Shown: piece after piece, positions 7,067 through 14,172 of the stretch
Position numbering within the stretch: the first letter of the stretch is position 1
Layout of the letters: every line of letters starts with the position of its first letter
Assembly (NCBI RefSeq): GCF_011006175.1
Contig: NZ_CP048795.1
Span: forward strand, 806,001 to 870,000
From: Hydrogenobacter sp. T-8
Lineage (GTDB): Bacteria; Aquificota; Aquificia; Aquificales; Aquificaceae
Direction of reading: 5' to 3'
DNA length: 64,000 nucleotides
The notes under the pieces: generated by a model
What the model was told of the DNA's origin: nothing
The model's database searches: none
What the model saw: the letters and a program-made list of their open reading frames with translations, nothing else
Made by a program: the position numbers and the translations under genes

Positions 7067-9501
7067 ACTATGCAGGCTTAAGAGGAAATCTGGTAGAAAA
7101 AGACCCAAAAACTTTGCCTGTTGCCAGAGAAGACTTCTACATCAGAAAAGCCCTTGACCTCAGGCATGTAGAAAAGCTAAAGCAGGCAATCCTTGAGGGT
7201 GAAGAGCTACCGCCTGTCATTATGGTTTATGTGAAAGAGCTTGAGGACTGGCGGATTGTCAATGGCAATCATACTGCTAAAGCTCATGAGCTACTTCAGA
7301 GACCTGTCAAAGTCTTTGAAGTGGAAGGAGAGTTCTCTTATGAAGATGCTATAAGACTTCAGCTTGAGCTAAACCCCATTGAGAATTTGCCCGTCTCAAA
7401 GGAAGACCTCAAGGTGATGGCTATAAGGGCATACAAAACCATGAGGCAGGTGGGAGCTAAGAGAGAGAGGGCAGAAATAATCCAGAGGTTGGCACTGATA
7501 TTTAAAAAATCCGAAAGACAGATTTACAGATGGCTTGATGAGGTAATAGAAGAAGAAGACAGAGAGCTGAAAGAAAAAGCAGTAAAGCTATGGAGAGAAG
7601 GTAAAACACAAGAGGAAATAGCCAAAGAGCTTGGCGTTCCCCGTCAAACTATCTCTGACTGGCTAAAAGCAAATAATTATCAAGTGAAAACTTATCACAT
7701 TTTGCCGATTTTTGACACATGTCAAAAATCGGCAAATACTGACACTCAATCTCACATCACAATCACGAAAGACTTTTCCGACCTCATGGAAAGGTATTAT
7801 GAAGAGCGTGAAGAGGGTCAAAAGCTTGAGGAGTGGGCTAAGTCAAAGGGCATAGAGCTTGACCCTGAGGAGCTTCAAAAGCTTAAGTCTTTTCTGTCTG
7901 ACCTTACGGGCAGGACTGCTATAGAGATGCTCAAGGACACTCAGGAGGCGTATGAAAAGCTCTTAAGGGAAAGGTTGAAGGCTATAGGTTTTGGCACAAA
8001 GGCTGTAAAGGCTCTTGTGGAGAGCTTTTCAAAACACAAAGCTCTTATTAGAAAAACCTGTGAAGAGCTTATAAAGAAGATAGAAAGCCTTGCAGAAAAT
8101 CTTGACCTGTCTGAAGAGGAGATACTCCACAAGGCTTTTCACCATGAGGCATTGCTGACAAAATACAGAGAGCTATTTATGAGCGTATGCAAAGATGAGA
8201 TAAAGAAGGCTCTTTCTAAGTATCCTGTGCTTTCTACGGAAGAGATAAGCCTTGAGGCTTTCTATGAGCTTGCGGAAGAAGAGCTGGAGCAGGAGCTAAA
8301 GGCTCAGTATCCAGACTACAGAATACCCAGAGACCTTATAGAGTGGCTAAAGTTAGAAGTCAGAAAGAAAAGGCTGGAAGAGGAAAGAAGAAGGCTTGAA
8401 GAGGAAAGGGCAAGGCAGGAAGAGGAAAGAAAGAAGAGGGAAGAGCATGAGAAGGCACAGCTAAGTGAAATTATATCAAGCCTGAGAACTTCTCTTCCTG
8501 ATAGCCTCGAGAGCTTTCTTATGAGCCTCTCAGATGAGGACAGGGCGGTGGCTCTAAAGTATATGGCGGAGCTAAAAAGAGTTTTTGATAGTCTGCCGAA
8601 AGCACCAAAGGAACTTATAGAGGAGCTTGCAAAGGCAATGCTTAAGGGCTTAACAGAGGAAGAGGCTAAAGAGGAGCTAAGGGCTAAGGGATATGTGCCT
8701 GATACAAGACCTGTGCTTAAGGCAAAAGAAGAACTCCTCAGGAAAAAAGAAGAGGAGCTAAGGAAAAAAGAAGAAGCCTTGAAGCCCCTGCTCCCTTCAT
8801 CTACCTCCTTTAGCTCTCCTGAGGGGGCTGTCCCCCCTCAGTCTTTCAACGGTGAGGTTGTAGAGGGGCAGGTGCTTGAAGAGGAAGAGCTGGATGATGA
8901 GCTTTTTGAGCTTTTAGGGCTTGAAGAGGAAGAGCTTGAAAAAGAAAGGGGTATAACGCTAAGGGGTGTGAAGAAAAAGCTCGAGAAGATTTTAAAGCTT
9001 TTGGGAGAGCTAAAGAGTGAAATGCTTTCCGCAAAGGGCAGGAAGACGCTTGAGAAAGCCCTCAAGGAGTGTGAAGAAACCCTTGAGAAGATAGAGGTGG
9101 TCTTCAGAAGAAAGGAAAGATACACGCAGGAAGATAAGGCTATTGCTAAAGTGGTTTTAATGAGGTTTTCGGAGCTGTGGCAGGAGGAGAAAGGCACGGG
9201 GCTTGCAGTGCAGGATAAGTCCGCACTTGTTAAGAGGGTGTTAGAGATAGCAGGCAAAAATCCAGACAAGGAGCTTATCAAGGAGAAGTTTTTAAAAGCT
9301 GTGGAGGGCTTTTTTGAGTATGTGAGGGAAAATGAAAAGAGGGAGGGGCGATACAAGGCTCAGGTTTCGCTCAGAGATTTTATTGCAGACCCCTTTAAGT
9401 TTGAGCTTATGAGAAAGCCTTCAAAAGATGAAGTGCTTATGCACAACCTCAAGGTTTTAGAAAAAGTTCTTAGAGAGGAGGGTCAGCAATGGATAAGGTA
9501 A
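7063..9501 (+). CDS. Large ParB-like protein with long coiled coils
   Basis: This 812-residue protein has an N-terminal ParB/Spo0J-type domain (about 15-120; VNGNHTAKAHELL is the equivalent of the ParB G-x-R motif). A first helical DNA-binding segment spans about 125-165. A clear helix-turn-helix follows at about 170-200 (TQEEIAKELGVPRQTISDWL). The rest is very charged and largely coiled coil, especially 430-470 (repeats of RRLEEER type) and 545-570. Normal ParB proteins have 250-350 residues, so the C-terminal 600 residues are unusual. It probably partitions or organises the element's DNA. It overlaps its neighbours on both sides. A perfect inverted repeat lies inside the gene just after the helix-turn-helix. 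Confidence 0.75.
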   Translation: MNYAGLRGNLVEKDPKTLPVAREDFYIRKALDLRHVEKLKQAILEGEELPPVIMVYVKELEDWRIVNGNHTAKAHELLQRPVKVFEVEGEFSYEDAIRLQLELNPIENLPVSKEDLKVMAIRAYKTMRQVGAKRERAEIIQRLALIFKKSERQIYRWLDEVIEEEDRELKEKAVKLWREGKTQEEIAKELGVPRQTISDWLKANNYQVKTYHILPIFDTCQKSANTDTQSHITITKDFSDLMERYYEEREEGQKLEEWAKSKGIELDPEELQKLKSFLSDLTGRTAIEMLKDTQEAYEKLLRERLKAIGFGTKAVKALVESFSKHKALIRKTCEELIKKIESLAENLDLSEEEILHKAFHHEALLTKYRELFMSVCKDEIKKALSKYPVLSTEEISLEAFYELAEEELEQELKAQYPDYRIPRDLIEWLKLEVRKKRLEEERRRLEEERARQEEERKKREEHEKAQLSEIISSLRTSLPDSLESFLMSLSDEDRAVALKYMAELKRVFDSLPKAPKELIEELAKAMLKGLTEEEAKEELRAKGYVPDTRPVLKAKEELLRKKEEELRKKEEALKPLLPSSTSFSSPEGAVPPQSFNGEVVEGQVLEEEELDDELFELLGLEEEELEKERGITLRGVKKKLEKILKLLGELKSEMLSAKGRKTLEKALKECEETLEKIEVVFRRKERYTQEDKAIAKVVLMRFSELWQEEKGTGLAVQDKSALVKRVLEIAGKNPDKELIKEKFLKAVEGFFEYVRENEKREGRYKAQVSLRDFIADPFKFELMRKPSKDEVLMHNLKVLEKVLREEGQQWIR
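7701..7736. repeat. Perfect 17-bp inverted repeat inside the parB-like gene
   Basis: Bases 7701-7717 (TTTGCCGATTTTTGACA) are exactly reverse-complementary to 7720-7736, with only two bases between them. The repeat is in frame in the ParB-like gene, right after the helix-turn-helix coding part, where the protein sequence (ILPIFDTCQKSAN) looks like unconstrained linker. A centromere-like site for this ParB protein, a replication or transfer site, or an mRNA hairpin are all possible. Confidence 0.8.
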
Positions 9502-10025
9502 AGGTTTTGCTTTTATCCTTAGCAAAGGCAAGCACGGACGGAGACAAACTCAATGAAGAGGTTATAAAAGCCTATATGCAAACTATCAGGAATTATCCAC
9601 CTGAGCTTGTTCTTTCGGTTCTTTCAAAATACTCATACCTGCCATCTGTGGAAGAGCTTTCTAAAAAGCTTGAAGAGAAGAAAACTCTCCTTGCCTTTGA
9701 AATGCTCCAGAGAGCTATTGAAAAAGCAGGTAAGTATGGTGCTGTGGTTTTTGAAGACAAAAAGCTTCAGGCATTTGTAAGACTTATGGGGGGCTGGCTG
9801 GAAGTATGCGATATGCCAGAGAGAGAGCTTCGTTACTGGTTTTTTAAACTTTACCCGTCCATAGAAGAAGACAGGCATGAGGAAGTTTTCACAACAGAAT
9901 TCACTTTTGACGATGCAAAGGTTCTGAGAGTAAAGGCTTTAGGAGGTGATAAGCCAAAAGCCCTGGGGGCAGGAAATGTGGTGGAAGAAAGAAATCTTAA
10001 AGGCACTCAAGGAAATAATGCCTGA
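9489..10025 (+). CDS. Replication-associated protein of unknown function
   Basis: The 178-residue product has a helical N-terminal half (DGDKLNEEVIKAYMQTIRNY) and a segment KYGAVVFEDKKLQAFVRLMGGW. The latter resembles a domain found in plasmid and phage proteins encoded next to replication genes, with the pattern 'vvF-D-x-x-x-x-x-v-x-x-m-GGW'. The gene overlaps the ParB-like gene by 13 bases and lies two genes before dnaB, so a role in loading or controlling the helicase is plausible but unproven. There is no Walker motif, so it is not a DnaC-type ATPase. Confidence 0.55.
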   Translation: MDKVKVLLLSLAKASTDGDKLNEEVIKAYMQTIRNYPPELVLSVLSKYSYLPSVEELSKKLEEKKTLLAFEMLQRAIEKAGKYGAVVFEDKKLQAFVRLMGGWLEVCDMPERELRYWFFKLYPSIEEDRHEEVFTTEFTFDDAKVLRVKALGGDKPKALGAGNVVEERNLKGTQGNNA

Positions 10026-10236
10026 AGAGATTGACTATGAGATAAAACAGATAAAGCCCATAGAAAAGCTTATCTACAGGATAGACCTTGAGGACAAAGA
10101 CTACAGGTTTGTGGTAATCTTGAGGCTAAAACCCGTAGAAGAAGCTGAAGAGGAAGAAGGGACAGGAAGATACAAGCTTTTGAGATACACCTTTGAAGAA
10201 AAGAAAAAGGGGGTGAAGAATGCAGGAGCTTTTTGA
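9976..10236 (+). CDS. Small acidic protein of unknown function
   Basis: I start this gene at ATG 9976, which follows GGGGGCAGGA and gives an 86-residue product. The frame stays open further upstream, to 9946, inside the previous gene. The sequence is charged, with alternating strands (YEIKQIKPIEKLIYRI, YRFVVILRLKP) and an acidic patch of glutamates. No family is recognised. It overlaps the preceding gene by 50 bases in another frame and dnaB by 17 bases, so it is embedded in the operon. Confidence 0.5.
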   Translation: MWWKKEILKALKEIMPEEIDYEIKQIKPIEKLIYRIDLEDKDYRFVVILRLKPVEEAEEEEGTGRYKLLRYTFEEKKKGVKNAGAF

Positions 10237-11563
10237 ACCTTCTTTTGATGAGCTGGCAGAGAGAGCCTTACTGGGGGGTATGATAGTAGAGCCAAAGCTT
10301 ATTTCTGTGGCACTCTCAAGGGGTTTGAAGGAAGAGGACTTTTATTTTGAAAAGCACAGGCAGGTTTATGCACTTTTGAAGGTTCTGTATCAGGAATATG
10401 GGGAAAACTGGGACGATGTGGTGGCTTTAGAGCTTGCACGGAAAGAGGGCATTCTTCTCGAGAGGAATTTCCTCTGGGTGCTTGCAGAAGAGGGGGCTAC
10501 TTCAGAGGTTTTATTTGAGAGTGCCTTAAGGATTGTTAAGGAGCATAGCACATTAAACAGGCTAAAAGAGCAGGCTATAAAGCTTTTGAAAGCAAAAAGC
10601 ATAGAAGAGGCTCAGGTAGCAAGAGAGGAGCTGATTGCCTTCAAGGAAGAGGTGCTTGAGATAGAACCTTTTGAGAGAATTGTAAGTGAGGGTATAGAAG
10701 AGCTGAAGTTGATGATGGAAAGTGAAAAGCTCATTCTGGGACTGGAGACAGGCTTTTTTGAGCTTGACACGCTTACTTCTGGTTTTGAGCCGGGGAATTT
10801 AATCCTTATAGGGGCAAGACCGGGCATGGGTAAAAGCTCTTTCATGCTTTCTATAGCTCTAAACATGGCAAGAAAGGGCAAGAGGGTGGTGGTATTTTCT
10901 TTGGAGATGTCAAAGAAGCAGATTCTTCACAGGATTTTTTCTCTTAGCAGTGGCGTGCCTCTTAAAAACATTCGCATGGGCATGATTACAAAGGAGGATT
11001 TCCCTAAGATAGTAGAGGCGGGGCTGGAGCTAAGAAGACTGCCTGTTGTGTTTGATTTTTCTCCTGCCAGAACCACCTTAGAAATAAGGAGCATAGCCCA
11101 GCTAAAGCAGGCAGACATTATTTTCATAGACTATCTTCAGCTTATAACTCCACCAAAGCAGTATTCTTCAAGGCAGGAAGAGGTAGCAGCAATTTCAAGA
11201 AGCCTGAAGCTAATTGCCAAAGACTTAAACATTCCTGTGGTAGCTCTTGTCCAGCTTTCCCGTCAGACAGAACACCGCTCAGACAAAAGACCTACGCTTG
11301 CAGATATTCGTGAGTCAGGTCAAATAGAGCAGGATGCGGATATTGTCATGTTCCTCTATAGACCTGAATACTACAAGAAAAATCCCTCTCCAGAAGAGGC
11401 AGGGCTTGTAGAGGTGATAGTGGCTAAAAACAGGCAGGGGGCATGCGGAACGGTGAGGCTCAGATTTGATAAAAACACCACAGGCTTTTATCCCTGTCCT
11501 GCCTCTTATTCAGCTTATTCAGAAAGCCCAGAAAAGGAAATTGAGGAAAGTATTGATTTTTGA
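10220..11563 (+). CDS. dnaB: DnaB-type replicative helicase of the element
   Basis: The 447-residue product has the N-terminal DnaB domain (about 1-110; AERALLGGMIVEP), a linker, and a RecA-like helicase domain with Walker A GARPGMGKSS (near 198), Walker B ADIIFIDYLQL (near 303) and the motif VVALVQLSRQTE followed by LADIRESGQIEQDAD. It unwinds DNA at replication forks. Its presence in the element's operon suggests the element can replicate as a circle. It overlaps the preceding small gene by 17 bases. It could also serve as the host helicase, but the context argues for an element-specific copy. Confidence 0.92.
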   Translation: MQELFEPSFDELAERALLGGMIVEPKLISVALSRGLKEEDFYFEKHRQVYALLKVLYQEYGENWDDVVALELARKEGILLERNFLWVLAEEGATSEVLFESALRIVKEHSTLNRLKEQAIKLLKAKSIEEAQVAREELIAFKEEVLEIEPFERIVSEGIEELKLMMESEKLILGLETGFFELDTLTSGFEPGNLILIGARPGMGKSSFMLSIALNMARKGKRVVVFSLEMSKKQILHRIFSLSSGVPLKNIRMGMITKEDFPKIVEAGLELRRLPVVFDFSPARTTLEIRSIAQLKQADIIFIDYLQLITPPKQYSSRQEEVAAISRSLKLIAKDLNIPVVALVQLSRQTEHRSDKRPTLADIRESGQIEQDADIVMFLYRPEYYKKNPSPEEAGLVEVIVAKNRQGACGTVRLRFDKNTTGFYPCPASYSAYSESPEKEIEESIDF

Positions 11564-11577
11564 GGCTTTCACGAGAT

Positions 11578-11610
11578 TTTTCTGTGGAATTCCCCAGAAA
11601 ATGGTATAAT
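11578..11610 (+). promoter_or_regulatory. Integrase promoter with second copy of the element operator
   Basis: Bases 11578-11601 hold the palindrome TTTTCTGTGGAA/TTCCCCAGAAAA, which reads as the reverse complement of the element at 6681-6708. The -10 TATAAT is at 11605-11610 and the predicted start falls on 11617, the integrase ATG. No consensus -35 is present; the operator occupies that position and the spacer, which is the arrangement expected for direct repression or activator dependence. Confidence 0.7.
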
Positions 11611-11616
11611 AACCTT

Positions 11617-12699
11617 ATGCCAAGAGGAGAGGGCTATCTCAGGAAGAGGGGCAATGTATGGTATTTTGAGTTCATGTATCATGGCAGGCGGTATTATCAC
11701 AGGATAGGGGCTGTATCAAAGACGGTTGCAAGGGAGATAGCAAATGATTTAAGGGCTAAGATAATTCGGGGGGAGTATCTGCCACCAAGAGAGGAAAACC
11801 TTACTTTTAGGGAGCTTGCGGATACTTATAAAGACTGGTATTTGAGGACTTCACAGGCTACGGAGCATGCTAAAAAAGAGCATGTGAGGAAGATAGAGCT
11901 GGTAAAGGAGTTTTTTGGTGATATGCCAGTTCACAGGATAAGCACTTTCACTATAGAGCAGTATAAGAGGCATAGAGAGGAGAACTCAAAGGCAAGTCCT
12001 GTAAGCATTGACAAAGAACTTATGGTTATTCATGCTATATTTTCAAAGGGAAAGGAGCTTGGGCTATATAAGGGGGAGATACCCAGGATACCCTACTACA
12101 GGGCTAAGGCAAGGGAGATAGTGAGGTTTTTAACCCCTGAAGAGGCACAAAAATTGCTCTCCGCCTGTCCTCTGCATCTTAAAAGAATAGTCCTCTTTGT
12201 CCTGAATACAGGCTGCAGGGCTAATGAGGCTCTGAGCTTAAAATGGGAAGATGTGGATTTCAAAACGGGCTGTCTTCGTATTCATGCAAGCCAGACAAAG
12301 ACCAAAACACACTACACCATTTTAATGAACTCCACCGTGAGGGAGCTTTTAGAGGATATAAAGAAAGAACAGGAAGAAAAAGGATTAAAGACTGACTATG
12401 TCTTTTTAAACTCTCAGGGCAAGCCCTATGGCAGACAGGGATACAGAAGAGCCTTCAAGAATGCCTGCAAAAAGGCAGGCTTGCAGGACTTTAGATTTCA
12501 CGACCTTAGACATACCTTTGCCTCATGGGTAGCCATGAAAACAAAGGACATCTACCTGGTGCAGAGGCTTTTAAACCACCAGAAGATAGACACCACCAAA
12601 AGATACGCCCATCTGACACAGGAATACATGGTCAATGCCCTTGAGGAAATTTCGTCAGTATTTCGTCAGGAAAAAGAAGAAAAGCCAAGCTCAGCATGA
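11617..12699 (+). CDS. int: Tyrosine recombinase (integrase) of the element
   Basis: The 360-residue product has an N-terminal AP2-like/arm-binding part (YLRKRGNVWYFEFMYHGRR), a core-binding domain (about 60-165) and the catalytic domain. Catalytic residues are visible: Arg in TGCRANEALSLKW, the HxxR box in FHDLRHTFASW, His in LLNHQKI and Tyr in TTKRYAHL. It integrates the element into the tRNA-Ala gene; the attR site lies 33 bases downstream of its stop. I prefer ATG 11617 over 11560 because promoter and operator lie between them and the protein begins in the usual way. Translation would be leaderless. Confidence 0.93.
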   Translation: MPRGEGYLRKRGNVWYFEFMYHGRRYYHRIGAVSKTVAREIANDLRAKIIRGEYLPPREENLTFRELADTYKDWYLRTSQATEHAKKEHVRKIELVKEFFGDMPVHRISTFTIEQYKRHREENSKASPVSIDKELMVIHAIFSKGKELGLYKGEIPRIPYYRAKAREIVRFLTPEEAQKLLSACPLHLKRIVLFVLNTGCRANEALSLKWEDVDFKTGCLRIHASQTKTKTHYTILMNSTVRELLEDIKKEQEEKGLKTDYVFLNSQGKPYGRQGYRRAFKNACKKAGLQDFRFHDLRHTFASWVAMKTKDIYLVQRLLNHQKIDTTKRYAHLTQEYMVNALEEISSVFRQEKEEKPSSA

Positions 12700-12732
12700 A
12701 TTATCAGGGCTTTTAAACTACAGCCTCTCTTC

Positions 12733-12777
12733 TTGGCGTGTAGGAGGTCGGGGGTTCAAGTCCCCTCCGCTCCACCA
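12733..12777 (+). other. attR: 3' part of tRNA-Ala(GGC) at the element boundary
   Basis: The sequence from the anticodon loop (TTGGCGT, anticodon GGC) through variable loop, T arm, acceptor strand CCGCTCC, discriminator A and encoded CCA is a normal tRNA 3' portion. The T at acceptor position 70 would form the G3-U70 pair that identifies alanine tRNAs. The upstream half cannot fold as a tRNA, so this is a fragment left by integration. The intact tRNA-Ala should lie to the left of the window at the other end of the element. A short hairpin (12718-12725 with 12735-12743) overlaps the core. Confidence 0.85.
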
Positions 12778-12784
12778 ATCTCTT

Positions 12785-14083
12785 TTATATTCCCATATCC
12801 TGAGCCTGCTCTTCTGTTAAGTGTCTATCCTCTTTAACCTCCTTCTGCACAGATTCACATCTATCAAGAAGTTCCTTCAGCCTTATAGGTGCTTCAGTAA
12901 GTGGCAGAGATGAGTCATATATTTCCGCCTTTACTCCACACTCCTTCATGGCTTCGTAGAGCATCCTGAGACCCTTTTCCGCTTCTGGTCCGTTTCTACG
13001 CACCACCCATATCCAGTCTGGATTGAGTTTTCCTTCTTTGTGGAGGTCTCTTATGGCATTTGCCACGCCTTCACCCAGAGTTACATCTATCCTTGTGTTG
13101 TTGGCGGTTCCACCACAGACCAATACTCCCCTTATACCGGGCTTTGAGAGTATTATCCTTGTTATCTTATACATCTTCTCCGCAGGGGGGTTTCCTCCTA
13201 TGTCGGTAAAGTTTGCAGGCTTTAGACCCATGGCGTAGGTAGTTTCTATGGTAACCGTTGAACCACCACCTCCAAAGGTCATCATGGCAATATCTCCGTC
13301 CACTTCCACATAAGAGCCAGCCTTTCCTCTGTGGTCATCCCTGTCTATAAGAGAGGCTTCTATCTCTCTTTCTGTGGGTGGTCTCTTCATGGCGGTTCTT
13401 ACTCCGTATATCTTGGCAGGTGGGACGCTGGCATCGTCATCAATGGTTACTACTGCATCAAGGGCAAGGACTCTTTGCTTGCCACCCACATCGCATATGG
13501 CAAGGGGGTTTATCTCCAAGAGCCTTGCTTCTGCTTCCCAAAAGGCTTTCCACATATTGGCTATAACTTCAGAAAGCTCCCTCAAAACTCCCATGTATTC
13601 CTGAGGAAAGCCAAGCTCAAGGAGATAGTTTCTAACCATATGGGGATATAGTCCCTTTATTGGGTCAATGACCCAGCTCCTTACCTTTTCTGGTGGAACT
13701 TCTTCTATGTCCATGCCCCCCTCAAGGCTAAGGGTAAGCACCGGAGCCCTCACCTCTGTGGAATAGGTAATAGAGGCGTAAAGCTCTTTTAGGATGTTTG
13801 CTTTCTCGCTCACAAGCAGTCCCACGGGCATTTCTCCATAAACGGGGTAGTTAAGAAGGGCGTTGAAGGTCTCTATGGCATCCTCTGGGTTTTTGCAGAG
13901 CTTTACCGCTCCAGCTTTACCCCTCTTGCCCACGAGCACCTGTGACTTTATAACGCATTCGCCCAGCTGGTTTATGAAGTTTACAAGGTCATCGCTTAGG
14001 TGGTCGCTGAACATATACTTAGGAGTAGGCACGCCGTATTTTTTAAACAGCTTGTCATAGGCTTCGTACTCATACAGGTTCAT
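12785..14083 (-). CDS. ccsA: Citryl-CoA synthetase large subunit (CcsA-type)
   Basis: This 432-residue ATP-grasp protein resembles the beta subunit of succinyl-CoA synthetase (MNLYEYEAYDKLFKKYGVP; CVIKSQVLVGKRGKAG; LLEINPL; GGNPP and GGTANNTRID). It is about 45 residues longer than ordinary SucC. In Hydrogenobacter and relatives, CcsA with CcsB activates citrate to citryl-CoA, the first half of citrate cleavage in the reverse TCA cycle. The length and the organism suggest CcsA, but SucC is an alternative. A TATAAT-containing promoter lies near 14118 and AGGAGG precedes the ATG. Its 3' end lies eight bases from the attR CCA end. Confidence 0.75.
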   Translation of the reverse strand: MNLYEYEAYDKLFKKYGVPTPKYMFSDHLSDDLVNFINQLGECVIKSQVLVGKRGKAGAVKLCKNPEDAIETFNALLNYPVYGEMPVGLLVSEKANILKELYASITYSTEVRAPVLTLSLEGGMDIEEVPPEKVRSWVIDPIKGLYPHMVRNYLLELGFPQEYMGVLRELSEVIANMWKAFWEAEARLLEINPLAICDVGGKQRVLALDAVVTIDDDASVPPAKIYGVRTAMKRPPTEREIEASLIDRDDHRGKAGSYVEVDGDIAMMTFGGGGSTVTIETTYAMGLKPANFTDIGGNPPAEKMYKITRIILSKPGIRGVLVCGGTANNTRIDVTLGEGVANAIRDLHKEGKLNPDWIWVVRRNGPEAEKGLRMLYEAMKECGVKAEIYDSSLPLTEAPIRLKELLDRCESVQKEVKEDRHLTEEQAQDMGI

Positions 14084-14172
14084 AGGCTTCCTCCTTTCTT
14101 GGAAATTGGTATGACTAAAATTATAGCATTCTGGTAGTTAACATAAGCCATGATTAGAGTTAATATATTAAT

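Noticed and set aside
8838-9356. Long minus-strand frame rich in serine opposite the ParB-like gene
   Set aside because: It is the antisense shadow of glutamate/lysine codons (CTT/TTC/TCC) in a coiled coil; there is no ribosome-binding site.
12635-12820. Open frame across the attR site
   Set aside because: It overlaps the integrase end, the tRNA-Ala remnant and the ccsA end in another frame and has no start signal or recognisable sequence.
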